Origin: an uncultured Pelagibacteraceae bacterium
GTDB taxonomy: Bacteria; Pseudomonadota; Alphaproteobacteria; Pelagibacterales; Pelagibacteraceae
NCBI GenBank assembly: GCA_902597335.1
Contig: CACJXK010000002.1
Location: forward strand, 62,001-126,000
Direction: 5' to 3'
Length of the DNA: 64,000 nt
Under the pieces are notes generated by a model that made no database searches, was not told the origin of the DNA, and was given only the letters and a program-made list of their open reading frames with translations. Made by a program: the position numbers and the translations under genes. Positions 20,177-28,718 of this stretch are shown piece after piece (within the stretch, counting starts at the first letter, position 1; each line of letters opens with the position of its first letter).

Positions 20177-20914
20177 CTAATTTTTATATTCCATTATTTT
20201 TTTTAATTCCAGATAATCTTCATGTGTATCAACACCAATTGGTCTGGTTTTTGCTAAACCTACATCTATACCGATTTTATTCTCAATTAATCTTAATTGT
20301 TCTAACTTTTGTATTTTTTCATTTTGCGATTGTCTTAATTGAACAAATTTTTTTAAATAAGCTATATTATAAATATAAATACCAATATGATGGTAGATAT
20401 TTTGTATAGTACTACTTACTTCTCTAGAGAACGAAATTGCACTTGATAATTTATTTACTTCGAGTTTCTCATTTGTGATAACCTTTACAATATTTTTTTT
20501 GGATAATAATCCCACATTTTCTATCTTGCAGGCTAAAGTTGAAACTTTTGATTTTTTCTCAATCGTTTTAGTTATAAGATTATTGATATCTTTTATATCA
20601 AGCATAGGTTCATCTCCTTGAAGATTTACTACATACTCAATATTATCATTTTCTAGTTTTTGATAAGCCTCAAAAATTCTATCAGTCCCTGTTACATGAT
20701 CACTCTGAGTTAAAATACATTTTCCTCCATTTTTAGTTACCTCTTCAAATATTTCTTTGTCACCAGTAGCAACATAACACTGATCAACCAATGATGATTT
20801 TGCAATCTTATAAACATGATTAATAATTGAAATGTTATTTATTTTTAATAATGGTTTGTTGGGAAGCCTTGTTGCGGCTAATCTTGAAGGAATTAAAATA
20901 ACTATATTGTTCAT
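20177..20914 (-). CDS. kdsB: 3-deoxy-manno-octulosonate cytidylyltransferase (CMP-Kdo synthetase)
   Basis: The 245-aa enzyme begins IPSRLAATRLPNKPLLKI, the nucleotide-binding signature, and contains NLQGDEPMLDI and HIGIYIYN. It activates Kdo with CTP for lipid A core assembly; kdsD and lptB/lptC are also in the window, which supports an LPS-bearing outer membrane. The kdsB-pheA pair is divergent from cycM, a conserved alphaproteobacterial layout. Confidence 0.94.
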   Translation of the reverse strand: MNNIVILIPSRLAATRLPNKPLLKINNISIINHVYKIAKSSLVDQCYVATGDKEIFEEVTKNGGKCILTQSDHVTGTDRIFEAYQKLENDNIEYVVNLQGDEPMLDIKDINNLITKTIEKKSKVSTLACKIENVGLLSKKNIVKVITNEKLEVNKLSSAISFSREVSSTIQNIYHHIGIYIYNIAYLKKFVQLRQSQNEKIQKLEQLRLIENKIGIDVGLAKTRPIGVDTHEDYLELKKIMEYKN

Positions 20915-20928
20915 AAAATTAAGTATTA

Positions 20929-20945
20929 TGCGTCTTTCAGACGCA
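20929..20945. repeat. 7-bp hairpin/palindrome between kdsB and cycM
   Basis: TGCGTCT and AGACGCA flank TTC, a GC-richer inverted repeat than anything nearby. It lies 14 bases upstream of the kdsB ATG. It could be a leader hairpin of kdsB or an operator in this divergent promoter region; the sequence alone does not decide. Confidence 0.4.
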
Positions 20946-21011
20946 ATATTTAAAATTAAATTTAGTATTTTTTTTGTTTAACATGTTATACGAGTTTAAT
21001 AATTAAAAATC

Positions 21012-21539
21012 ATGGATTCATTTGAAATTAATAAAATCATAGCTGCAGTATTAGTTATTTTTATAGTTATATTTGGGATTACCAAAATTTCTGATTACAT
21101 CTATTACGTTGAGAAGCCATCTCAATCTGCATATAAAGTTGAATTTGCTGAAACAGACACAAAAAAATCTACTTCCGCACAAGAAGTTGATATAGCTGCT
21201 TTATTAGCAATGGGAAGTGTTGAGCATGGTAAAACAGTTTTCAAAAAGTGTAGTGCATGTCATTCTATCAAAAAAGGTGGAAGAAATAATATTGGACCAG
21301 CGCTCTATAATGTATTAGGTCGTAACATGGGTGCACTGGAGGATTATAAATATTCTAAAGCATTAATAGCATTTGGGAAAGATTGGACTTTTGAAGAAAT
21401 GAATAGTTTTTTAATTAAACCAGCCTCTTATATTAAAGGAACAAAAATGGCTTTTGCAGGATTAAAAAAAGAAAAAGATAGAGCATCAGTTATACTATAT
21501 ATGAATGCAAATGCTGACAGTCCTTTAGAATTACCTTAA
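21012..21539 (+). CDS. cycM: Membrane-anchored cytochrome c (CycM type)
   Basis: The 175-aa protein has one N-terminal membrane helix (about residues 9-30), a short linker, and a class-I cytochrome c domain with haem site CSACHS and the distal Met in GTKMAFAGLK. It is likely to carry electrons from the bc1 complex to the terminal oxidase, as known for CycM/cytochrome c552 of alphaproteobacteria. It overlaps the end of convergent argF by nine bases. Confidence 0.93.
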   Translation: MDSFEINKIIAAVLVIFIVIFGITKISDYIYYVEKPSQSAYKVEFAETDTKKSTSAQEVDIAALLAMGSVEHGKTVFKKCSACHSIKKGGRNNIGPALYNVLGRNMGALEDYKYSKALIAFGKDWTFEEMNSFLIKPASYIKGTKMAFAGLKKEKDRASVILYMNANADSPLELP

Positions 21540-22463
21540 TTTATCAAAACAATATAATAATATACTTTTTTGAACATAAACCCTGTTAAGAGCTTGCTGC
21601 CATACTTTTGACTGCCTCCCTAAAAAAACTTCCTTTGAAACCTCATTACCTCTTGGAAGACAATGTAAAAATATTGCATCTTTCTTCGCAAATCTCATTG
21701 TTTTAGAATCAACTTTAAAATTTTTAAATGATTTAAGTTTCTTTCTTTTATTTACCTTATCATTCAGTGAAATGATCTTATCTGTCATAACAACATCACA
21801 ATTTTTAACTGCTAATTCTTTTTTATTAAAAATTTTTATTTTTCCATTTTTCTTTTTTATCCAGGAAATAAGGACTTTATTTGGTTGATATTCTTTAGGA
21901 CAGGCAATATTTAAAGATATCGAAAATTTTACACAAGCCTCAATAAGACTGTTCATCATGTTATTGCTAGCATCACCAATCCAACATAACTTTAATTTAG
22001 AAATACTTTTCTTTTTGATTTCCTGAATTGTAAAAATATCTGACAAAACTTGCGTTGGATGTGATGATGGACTTAATCCATTTATAATTGGTATTTTAGA
22101 AAATTTTTTAAATTCATTTAACTTCTTATCAGAGTCAGTTCTTAACATAAAAGCATTTCCATAAGTTGATAAAATTTTAGATGTATCTGATATACTTTCA
22201 CCTCCAATTCCTAGGTGTAATTCCTCAGGTCTTAAAGTTAAAGAGCCACCACCCAATTGTTTAATTGCCAAATAAAAACTTAACCTAGTTCTTAGGCTAG
22301 ACTTTTCAAACATTTGTAAAAGAATTTTTCCTTTTAAAGGGACATCTTTGTCAGGATCTAATGTATTTAATCTTTTTCTTTTTGATTTTCTTTTTTTTGC
22401 GTCAGATATAATTTTCTTGAGATCTTTTACTGGAATATCTTTAATGTGAAGAAAGTTATTCAT
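21531..22463 (-). CDS. argF: Ornithine carbamoyltransferase
   Basis: The 310-aa enzyme contains the carbamoyl-phosphate site MFEKSSLRTRLSF, the HPTQVLSDIFT motif, and the ornithine-loop HCLPRG. It converts ornithine to citrulline. The start overlaps the argD stop by one base (TAATG), so the two arginine genes are coupled. Confidence 0.95.
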   Translation of the reverse strand: MNNFLHIKDIPVKDLKKIISDAKKRKSKRKRLNTLDPDKDVPLKGKILLQMFEKSSLRTRLSFYLAIKQLGGGSLTLRPEELHLGIGGESISDTSKILSTYGNAFMLRTDSDKKLNEFKKFSKIPIINGLSPSSHPTQVLSDIFTIQEIKKKSISKLKLCWIGDASNNMMNSLIEACVKFSISLNIACPKEYQPNKVLISWIKKKNGKIKIFNKKELAVKNCDVVMTDKIISLNDKVNKRKKLKSFKNFKVDSKTMRFAKKDAIFLHCLPRGNEVSKEVFLGRQSKVWQQALNRVYVQKSILLYCFDKLR

Positions 22464-23632
22464 TAATTTTTATAAGAGTTGCAAACTTTATTTATGATTT
22501 TCAAAGCCATATCTATTTCTTTTTTGCTTACATTTAGAGGTGGTAGAATTCTTATTACATTTTCACCCGCTCTAATAGTTAACAATTTATTCTTAAGTAA
22601 ATCATCAATAAATTTGGTCTGGTCGTGATGAAGTTGTATTCCTAAAATTAGTCCTACACCTCTAATTTCTTTTATAATTTTTGGAAATTTATTTTTTATT
22701 TTATTTAGTTCTGAAATAAAATACCTAGAATTGCTTTTGACTCTTGAAAGAAAACCCTTTTTGAAAATTTCATCCATAACAGCATTACCAACTGACATTG
22801 CAAGTGGGTTTCCACCGAAAGTAGATCCGTGAGTACCAGGAACCATAGCATTAGAAACTTTTTTTGTCATCAAAACAGCGCCTATTGGAAAACCACCTCC
22901 TATACCTTTGGCTATTGGGACTATATCTGGCTTAATGTTTGCATATTCGTAAGAAAAAAACTTTCCAGATCTACCTATTCCACATTGAACTTCATCTAAA
23001 ATTAAAAGAATTTTTTTCTTATCACAAATCTTTCTAATTTCTTTTAAACACCAAGTAGGTATTACTTTTATACCCCCTTCGCCCATTATTGGTTCAATCA
23101 TTATAGCTGCAGTTTTATTAGTAATCTTTTTTTTTAATTCAACATGATTCCCAAATTCAAAATGATCAAAACCTCCTACTTTAGGGCCAAATCCTTCAGT
23201 CATTTTTTTTGACCCACTTGCATTTATTGCTGCAATAGTTCTCCCATGAAAAGAATTTTTTATACACAAAATCCTATTCTTTTTCGACTGACCTATCGAA
23301 TAGAAATATCTTCTGGCAACTTTTATTGCTGCTTCTGTAGCCTCAGCACCACTATTTTGGAAAATAACTGCGCCAGCAAAAGTTTTGCTTGTTAACTTTC
23401 TGGCTAACTCTTCTCCCTCAGGAATTTTAAAAGAGTTTGAGACATGCCAAAGTTTGTTTGATTGTTTATTTATAGCTTTAACAAGAGATGGATTAGCATG
23501 CCCAAGTGAATTTACAGCAATACCTTGAACAAAATCTAAAAATTTTGTTCCACCTTTTGTATACAAGAAAGAACCTCTGCCTTTACTAAAAGAAAGATTT
23601 CTTCTTTTATAATTTTTAGCTAAAGAACTCAT
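22463..23632 (-). CDS. argD: Acetylornithine aminotransferase
   Basis: The 389-aa PLP enzyme shows NSGAEATEAAIKVARRY, the LDEVQCGIGRSGKFF block, and the PLP lysine in IAKGIGGGFPIGAV. THGSTFGGNPLAMSVG is also typical. It makes N-acetylornithine, which ArgJ (9405) then deacetylates. It precedes argF and follows an ABC-2 permease gene by six bases. Confidence 0.95.
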   Translation of the reverse strand: MSSLAKNYKRRNLSFSKGRGSFLYTKGGTKFLDFVQGIAVNSLGHANPSLVKAINKQSNKLWHVSNSFKIPEGEELARKLTSKTFAGAVIFQNSGAEATEAAIKVARRYFYSIGQSKKNRILCIKNSFHGRTIAAINASGSKKMTEGFGPKVGGFDHFEFGNHVELKKKITNKTAAIMIEPIMGEGGIKVIPTWCLKEIRKICDKKKILLILDEVQCGIGRSGKFFSYEYANIKPDIVPIAKGIGGGFPIGAVLMTKKVSNAMVPGTHGSTFGGNPLAMSVGNAVMDEIFKKGFLSRVKSNSRYFISELNKIKNKFPKIIKEIRGVGLILGIQLHHDQTKFIDDLLKNKLLTIRAGENVIRILPPLNVSKKEIDMALKIINKVCNSYKN

Positions 23633-23638
23633 ATTGAA

Positions 23639-24451
23639 TTATGATTTAATTTTATAACCTTTATGTACTAAAATGTATGCAAAATATGTAATAAGTAAAC
23701 TCAGAAAAGTTAATGTCGAAATACCAAATGTTAAAGAACCATCTAATTGACCAATAAATGAGTATCTAAAACCATCTATCATATGAAAAAAAGGATTATA
23801 ATTACTTACAATTTGTAAAAAATTTGGCAATTTATCAACACTATAAAATGTGCCGCTTAAAAAACTTAATGGGACTATTATAAAGTTAGTAACAGTACTC
23901 ATTTGATCAAATTTATCTGCATATAATCCTACTATTATTCCTAATGACCCCATAAATATCCCTCCAAGAAATAAATAAATGAACCACAGAAGAAAATTTT
24001 GTATTGATAAATCTAAAAAAAAAATAAATATTAAAGTTGATACTAAGGCAATCAATAAACCTCTTGCGGCAGAAGCTAATGTTATTGCAAAAACTATTTC
24101 CGAGGATGATAACGGACTATGAACAACATCAGTAATTGTTCCCATCATCTTACCCATCATTAAAGAAGAACTTGCATGTGCAAAACTTTGTTGAATAACT
24201 TGCATCATTATTAAACCACTGGCTAAAAATTTTATATAAGTAACACCTAAAACTTCAGTTTTTTGATCTCCTATAGCTAAAGAAATAACTGTCAAAAATA
24301 ATATGCTAGTCAATATAGGGCCAAACAAAGTTTGTCCTGAAACAGTTAAAAATCTTAGAACCTCTTTTTTAAATAAAGAATATGTTCCTACCCAATTAAT
24401 AAATCCAAATCTTCTTACTCCAATCTGATATTTTTTGTGTAATTCAACCAT
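23639..24451 (-). CDS. ABC-2 type transporter permease
   Basis: A 270-aa integral membrane protein with about six hydrophobic helices and the ABC-2 family region GTITDVVHSPLSSSEIV. The substrate is unknown. No ATP-binding partner is encoded next to it; the neighbours are argD and gcrA, so the ATPase must lie elsewhere. The gene is co-directional with argD. Confidence 0.85.
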   Translation of the reverse strand: MVELHKKYQIGVRRFGFINWVGTYSLFKKEVLRFLTVSGQTLFGPILTSILFLTVISLAIGDQKTEVLGVTYIKFLASGLIMMQVIQQSFAHASSSLMMGKMMGTITDVVHSPLSSSEIVFAITLASAARGLLIALVSTLIFIFFLDLSIQNFLLWFIYLFLGGIFMGSLGIIVGLYADKFDQMSTVTNFIIVPLSFLSGTFYSVDKLPNFLQIVSNYNPFFHMIDGFRYSFIGQLDGSLTFGISTLTFLSLLITYFAYILVHKGYKIKS

Positions 24452-24578
24452 AAGTATTTATTAATAAACATTTTTTTTACAAAATGTTAAAAAACAGAAA
24501 AAAAAGCTTGTTAAGATAAAATATTTATGGTTTCAAGATGATGTTGTAATTTTATTTTTATATACTAAATATAGTAAT

Positions 24579-25073
24579 ATGAGTTGGACAGAAGAAAAAG
24601 TCAGTAAATTAAAGGAACTTTGGGGAAAAGGTCAAACAGCTAGTCAAATTGCTGGAATAATTGGAGGTGTTAGTAGAAATGCGGTTATTGGAAAAGCACA
24701 CAGATTGAACTTATCAGCAAAAATAAAAACTAGATCTACAATCGTAAATAACAATAGTGTAAATGTTACTCCAGATAATAGTTTAAAGAAAGGGACAAGA
24801 AAACACAGATTTAGATCCTTACTTTTAGACAAAAACTTTGAACCAGCTAGAAATCTACAATTAGAAGAGTTGAATGAAAATACTTGTAAATATATGGAAG
24901 GTCATCCAAATGAGAAAGACTCATCATTTTGTGGAAGGAAAACTATTGAGAAATTTTCTTATTGTCCATTACATCTTATGATTGTTTTTCAGCCAAAAGG
25001 AAAGAAGGATGAAGTTGTAGACAAAGAAGATGAAGTTCCAAAATTTATAGAAAAAAAAGTAAAATCAGCTTAA
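24579..25073 (+). CDS. gcrA: Cell-cycle regulator GcrA
   Basis: The 164-aa protein begins with the GcrA helix-turn-helix (MSWTEEKVSKLKELW, then GGVSRNAVIGKAHRLNLS) and ends with the C-terminal domain that contacts sigma factor, CKYMEGHPNEKDSSFCG and YCPLHLMIVFQP. In Caulobacter GcrA activates promoters methylated at GANTC by CcrM. It is a single-gene unit; the 127-bp upstream region holds an 8-bp inverted repeat, AACATTTT/AAAATGTT (24467-24488). Confidence 0.95.
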   Translation: MSWTEEKVSKLKELWGKGQTASQIAGIIGGVSRNAVIGKAHRLNLSAKIKTRSTIVNNNSVNVTPDNSLKKGTRKHRFRSLLLDKNFEPARNLQLEELNENTCKYMEGHPNEKDSSFCGRKTIEKFSYCPLHLMIVFQPKGKKDEVVDKEDEVPKFIEKKVKSA

Positions 25074-25074
25074 A

Positions 25075-25329
25075 TTATTTTAATATTTTTTCCTTAGCTT
25101 TTTTAAATTCATTTTCATCAATTGTTCCATTATCATATAAATCTTTTAGCTCCTTTATTTGATTAATTACTTTTAAATTTTGATTTTCATTTTCGTTATT
25201 TAAATCTAAACTCTTTTCATCTTTTATTATTTGTTTAGCCTCGACTCCTCTTGTAATTGCCTTTACTGCAATGGACAAAACAAATGCTAGAATCAAAAAT
25301 ACAATAAAATATATAATGTTACTTAACAT
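25075..25329 (-). CDS. Small membrane protein with SHOCT-like tail
   Basis: The 84-aa protein has one N-terminal membrane helix (IIYFIVFLILAFVLSIAV), a charged linker, and a C-terminal short helical motif LKDLYDNGTIDENEFKKAKEK, which fits the SHOCT pattern. Function is unknown; SHOCT modules act in oligomerisation. Its start overlaps the stop of the NDUFA9-like gene by one base, so the two are probably co-translated. Confidence 0.7.
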   Translation of the reverse strand: MLSNIIYFIVFLILAFVLSIAVKAITRGVEAKQIIKDEKSLDLNNENENQNLKVINQIKELKDLYDNGTIDENEFKKAKEKILK

Positions 25330-26294
25330 TAATTCAATTTACCAATTTTCTTTTTTGAAAATTGTCCTCCACTAGTCCAATTATAACTATATCTATTTAT
25401 CTCATCATCAAATTTTTTATTTGCTTCCATTTTAATATCAAAATTAGTTTTATACTTTTTAGAAATTATATTATCATATTTTAATAATCTAAGCTGATCC
25501 ATTGTTAATAATGGTTTGGGCATCAGTTCAAATAATTTAGCATTAAGTTTTGCCAAAATAAAAGGTATTGGTATTAATAATCTTTTTTTATTTATCGATT
25601 TCAGAATTTTTAATATTATCTCTTTAAAAGTAATTACCTGAGGACCAACACATTCTATAGTTTCTCCAACAATTTTTTTTTTAACTGTTTCAAAAATTAT
25701 GTTTGTTAAATCAGAGACATGTATGGGTGTAAATTTGGTTCTTCCACCATAATAAAGTGGCATGACAGGAAGGATATTTAACAAACTCATGAAATTTGTA
25801 GTAAAATTATCGTCTACTGAATATACAATAGAAGGTTTTAAAATAATAGAGTTTGGAAAATTTTTTCTTACTTTTTGTTCTCCATCCAATTTGCTCATTG
25901 CATAATTACTATCTATCGCTGATTCAATTCCTAAAGCTGATAAATGAATGAATTGCTGAATTGAATTTTTTAATGCTAATTTTGATAATAAGGAAGGTAA
26001 GCTCGAGTGAATTAATTCAAATTGATTTTTCTTTTTTTCAAACAAAATTCCTATAAGGTTAATACATATTGACGCCTTTTCCATCAATCTAGAAATATTT
26101 TGCTCGTTGAATGAATTTATTTCTTCTAATTCTAGATATCCATAGTTTGATTGGGTTTTAATTTGATAGCCTTTTTGATGAATACTCCTAGTTACTGCAA
26201 TAACTTTGTAGTTATTTTTTGTAAATTTTCTTATTAAAGATTTTCCAATTTGTCCTGATGAACCGAATATTAAAATTGAATCCTGATTTTTCAT
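25329..26294 (-). CDS. NAD(P)-binding atypical SDR, complex I NDUFA9-like
   Basis: The 321-aa protein opens with the Rossmann motif ILIFGSSGQIGKSLIRKF and shows QFIHLSALGIESAIDSNYAMSK, in which Tyr-x-x-x-Lys is kept, as in the NDUFA9 subgroup. In mitochondria and some alphaproteobacteria this protein is an accessory subunit of NADH:ubiquinone oxidoreductase. No nuo genes are nearby, so the role is inferred by family only. It is divergent from the RNase D-like gene with 17 bases between the starts. Confidence 0.78.
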   Translation of the reverse strand: MKNQDSILIFGSSGQIGKSLIRKFTKNNYKVIAVTRSIHQKGYQIKTQSNYGYLELEEINSFNEQNISRLMEKASICINLIGILFEKKKNQFELIHSSLPSLLSKLALKNSIQQFIHLSALGIESAIDSNYAMSKLDGEQKVRKNFPNSIILKPSIVYSVDDNFTTNFMSLLNILPVMPLYYGGRTKFTPIHVSDLTNIIFETVKKKIVGETIECVGPQVITFKEIILKILKSINKKRLLIPIPFILAKLNAKLFELMPKPLLTMDQLRLLKYDNIISKKYKTNFDIKMEANKKFDDEINRYSYNWTSGGQFSKKKIGKLN

Positions 26295-26311
26295 ATATAT
26301 ATATCTTATAA

Positions 26312-26923
26312 ATGAATTTAGATATTAAATTACATAAACAAGATTTACCAGATGAAATAAAGTTCAGTGACAAGATAGCCATAGATTGTGAATTTACTGG
26401 ACTTAATATTGAAAGAGATAGACTTTGTTTATTGCAAATATCTTCAGGTCAAAATGATGCCCATATTATACAATTTGATAAAGATAATTATGATTCTCCG
26501 AACTTAAAAAATATTTTAATTGATAAAAATATAAATAAATTGTTTCACTTTGCTAGAGCTGATCTTCTATTTATAAAGAAATATTTAGAGGTAGAGACAA
26601 ATAATGTGGATTGTACTAAAATAATGAGTAAGATTGCTAGAAGTTATACTGATAAGCACGGATTAAAAGATTTGGTTAAAGAATTTGTGGGTATAGATAT
26701 TAGCAAACAATTACAATCATCTGATTTTGGCGGAGAATTAACTGATAAACAGTTAAAATATTGTGCTCAAGATGTTATTTATTTACACAAAATTAACTTT
26801 GCTTTAACGGAAATTTTGAAAAGAGAAAATAGAATTGATCTTTATGAAAAAACAATAAAGTTTATTAATACAAGAGTGGATTTAGATTTTGCCTCCTTCA
26901 AAGAAGATATATGGTCTCACTAA
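26312..26923 (+). CDS. rnd: RNase D-like 3'-5' exonuclease (exonuclease domain only)
   Basis: The 203-aa protein has the DEDDy motifs: IAIDCEFTGLN (Exo I, D and E), FHFARADLLFI (Exo II) and the Exo III region KYCAQDVIYLHKIN with Tyr and Asp. Full RNase D has one or two extra HRDC domains and about 375 residues; these are absent. Short forms are common in alphaproteobacteria. It probably trims tRNA or other RNA 3' ends. kdsD follows one base after its stop. Confidence 0.88.
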   Translation: MNLDIKLHKQDLPDEIKFSDKIAIDCEFTGLNIERDRLCLLQISSGQNDAHIIQFDKDNYDSPNLKNILIDKNINKLFHFARADLLFIKKYLEVETNNVDCTKIMSKIARSYTDKHGLKDLVKEFVGIDISKQLQSSDFGGELTDKQLKYCAQDVIYLHKINFALTEILKRENRIDLYEKTIKFINTRVDLDFASFKEDIWSH

Positions 26924-26924
26924 A

Positions 26925-27905
26925 ATGCAAAATAGAAAATTATTAAATATTGCAAAGGATGTAATTGAGACTGAAACAAACTCACTTAAGAAACTTCGCT
27001 CAAGTATAGGAAAATCTTATGAAAAAATTATTAAAACAATTTTAAACTGTAAAAACGGCAAAATAATTGTTTCTGGTGTAGGTAAAAGTGGAATAATTGG
27101 CAGAAAGTGGTCTGCAACTTTTTCATCAACAGGTACACCATCTTTCTTTTTAGATGCATCAGATGCAAGCCATGGTGATATGGGTCAAATAACATCAAAT
27201 GATGTAGTAATATTAATTAGTCTGAGCGGTGAGAGTGATGAATTAAAAAATATAATCCAGTATGCTTCTAGAAATAAGAATATAAAACTTATTGGAATTA
27301 CTTCTAGAAAAGATTCTATTTTGTATAAAAATGCTGATATTAATTTTTTATTACCATCAGTTAAAGAAGCAGGTCCTGGAAGTTTTGTTCCAACTTCATC
27401 GACAACAGTGCAAGTTGCATTGGGTGATGCAATTGCAATCACATGTATGAATTATAAAAAATTTGGTAAGCTGGATTTTAAAAAATTCCATCCAAGCGGC
27501 TCTCTATCTATAAAATTAAAAACTGTTGAGGATTTAATGTTAATTAAAGGAAAAATTCCTTTTGTTAATGAAAATGTAAGAATGAAAACTGCTTTAAGAA
27601 ATATTGAAAAAAAAGGGCTTGGTGCCTTAGTTATTAGAGATAGATATAAAAATACAAAAGGAATTTTAACAGATGGAGATTTAAAAAGACTTTCTAATTT
27701 AAAATCAGATTTTAAAAATTTAGAAATCAAAAAAGTTATGAAAAAAAAACCAATTAGTGTAGATAAAGATATGCTTGTGGCACAAGCACTTTCTATTATG
27801 AATGATAAGAAAATAACAAGTTTATGTGTACACAAAAATAAAAGAAAAAATAAAACTATCGGATTCATACATATCCATAATATTTTAAATGCGAACATAA
27901 ATTAA
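26925..27905 (+). CDS. kdsD: Arabinose-5-phosphate isomerase (KdsD/KpsF)
   Basis: The 326-aa protein has an N-terminal SIS sugar-isomerase domain (VSGVGKSGIIGRKWSATFSS, SLSGESDEL) and two C-terminal CBS repeats from about residue 200. It supplies D-arabinose 5-phosphate for Kdo synthesis. The ATG right after the rnd stop is preferred over an upstream TTG inside rnd. lptC starts directly after its stop, so this is a Kdo/LPS operon. Confidence 0.93.
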   Translation: MQNRKLLNIAKDVIETETNSLKKLRSSIGKSYEKIIKTILNCKNGKIIVSGVGKSGIIGRKWSATFSSTGTPSFFLDASDASHGDMGQITSNDVVILISLSGESDELKNIIQYASRNKNIKLIGITSRKDSILYKNADINFLLPSVKEAGPGSFVPTSSTTVQVALGDAIAITCMNYKKFGKLDFKKFHPSGSLSIKLKTVEDLMLIKGKIPFVNENVRMKTALRNIEKKGLGALVIRDRYKNTKGILTDGDLKRLSNLKSDFKNLEIKKVMKKKPISVDKDMLVAQALSIMNDKKITSLCVHKNKRKNKTIGFIHIHNILNANIN

Positions 27906-28718
27906 ATGTCAATCAAGTCGTTTATTCAGATTTTGTTATTATTACTTATAATTTCAACAGTAACGGTAGTTTATTTTAAATATTTTGAAATAAATAAAAA
28001 TATTGAGGAGGAAACGAACTCAATCGAAATTGATAATCAAGAAAAAATCAGCAATCTTGAAAAAAAATTATCTGAACTGGTTACAAAAAATAATGAATTG
28101 AAAAAAATAATTGAGAATGAAAGTAAAAAGCTAAAAGATATATCATCTGGGGATGATAAAAAAAAAATTATTGAAAATAATATCGTAGATACAGAAAAGG
28201 CAGATGAAACAATTAAATTAAATAAGAGAAAAATAGATGTGGATAATAAAACGGAGAAAATTAATAAAGCAAAACAAAAAGAAATAAAAGATTTTGTTAA
28301 AGATATTGAATATAATTCTATAGACGATAGAGGAAATAATTTTTACCTCTTGGCTAAGTCTGGAATGTCAAATATTGACAACAAAGATGTATTAGATTTA
28401 ATAAATGTAAGAGGAGAGGTTAGATCTGATAGTAGAGATACAATTTTCATAGAATCAGACTTTGGTCAATTTAATTCTGTAAATTCAAGTTCTAAATTTT
28501 ATGATAATGTAGTAATAAATTATCAAGAAAAACAAATTACTTGTGAAAATTTTGATATAAATATGGAAACAAACAAAGCTATAGCCTATAACAATGTCAT
28601 AATTACCGATCCAATTTCTGAAATGAAAGCAGGAAAAGTTGAATTTGATTTAAAGACAAAAAATATTAATATAAATCCACAATCTGCAGATGCAGAAATA
28701 AAAGTTATCACAAATTAA
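27906..28718 (+). CDS. lptC: LptC-like LPS export protein with coiled-coil insert
   Basis: The 270-aa protein has an N-terminal membrane helix (about residues 7-26), then a long charged coiled coil (about 40-130), and a C-terminal beta-rich region (FYLLAKSGMSNIDNKD onwards) that fits the LptC/OstA fold. LptC carries LPS from LptBFG to LptA in the periplasm. Position between kdsD and lptB supports the call. The coiled-coil insert is unusual, and no separate lptA lies here. Identification rests on context and fold pattern. Confidence 0.7.
   Translation: MSIKSFIQILLLLLIISTVTVVYFKYFEINKNIEEETNSIEIDNQEKISNLEKKLSELVTKNNELKKIIENESKKLKDISSGDDKKKIIENNIVDTEKADETIKLNKRKIDVDNKTEKINKAKQKEIKDFVKDIEYNSIDDRGNNFYLLAKSGMSNIDNKDVLDLINVRGEVRSDSRDTIFIESDFGQFNSVNSSSKFYDNVVINYQEKQITCENFDINMETNKAIAYNNVIITDPISEMKAGKVEFDLKTKNININPQSADAEIKVITN

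Noticed and set aside
24467..24488. AACATTTT/AAAATGTT inverted repeat as GcrA operator
   Set aside because: Such A/T palindromes are expected by chance in this composition, and nothing links it to a known regulator; mentioned only in the gcrA entry.
26889..26924. Upstream TTG start for kdsD
   Set aside because: It overlaps rnd by 35 bases; the ATG at 26925, one base after the rnd stop, gives the normal KdsD N-terminus.
27452..27898. 148-aa hydrophobic open frame antisense to kdsD
   Set aside because: The CBS domains of KdsD are clearly encoded on the other strand; hydrophobic antisense frames are expected opposite Lys-rich, AT-rich genes.
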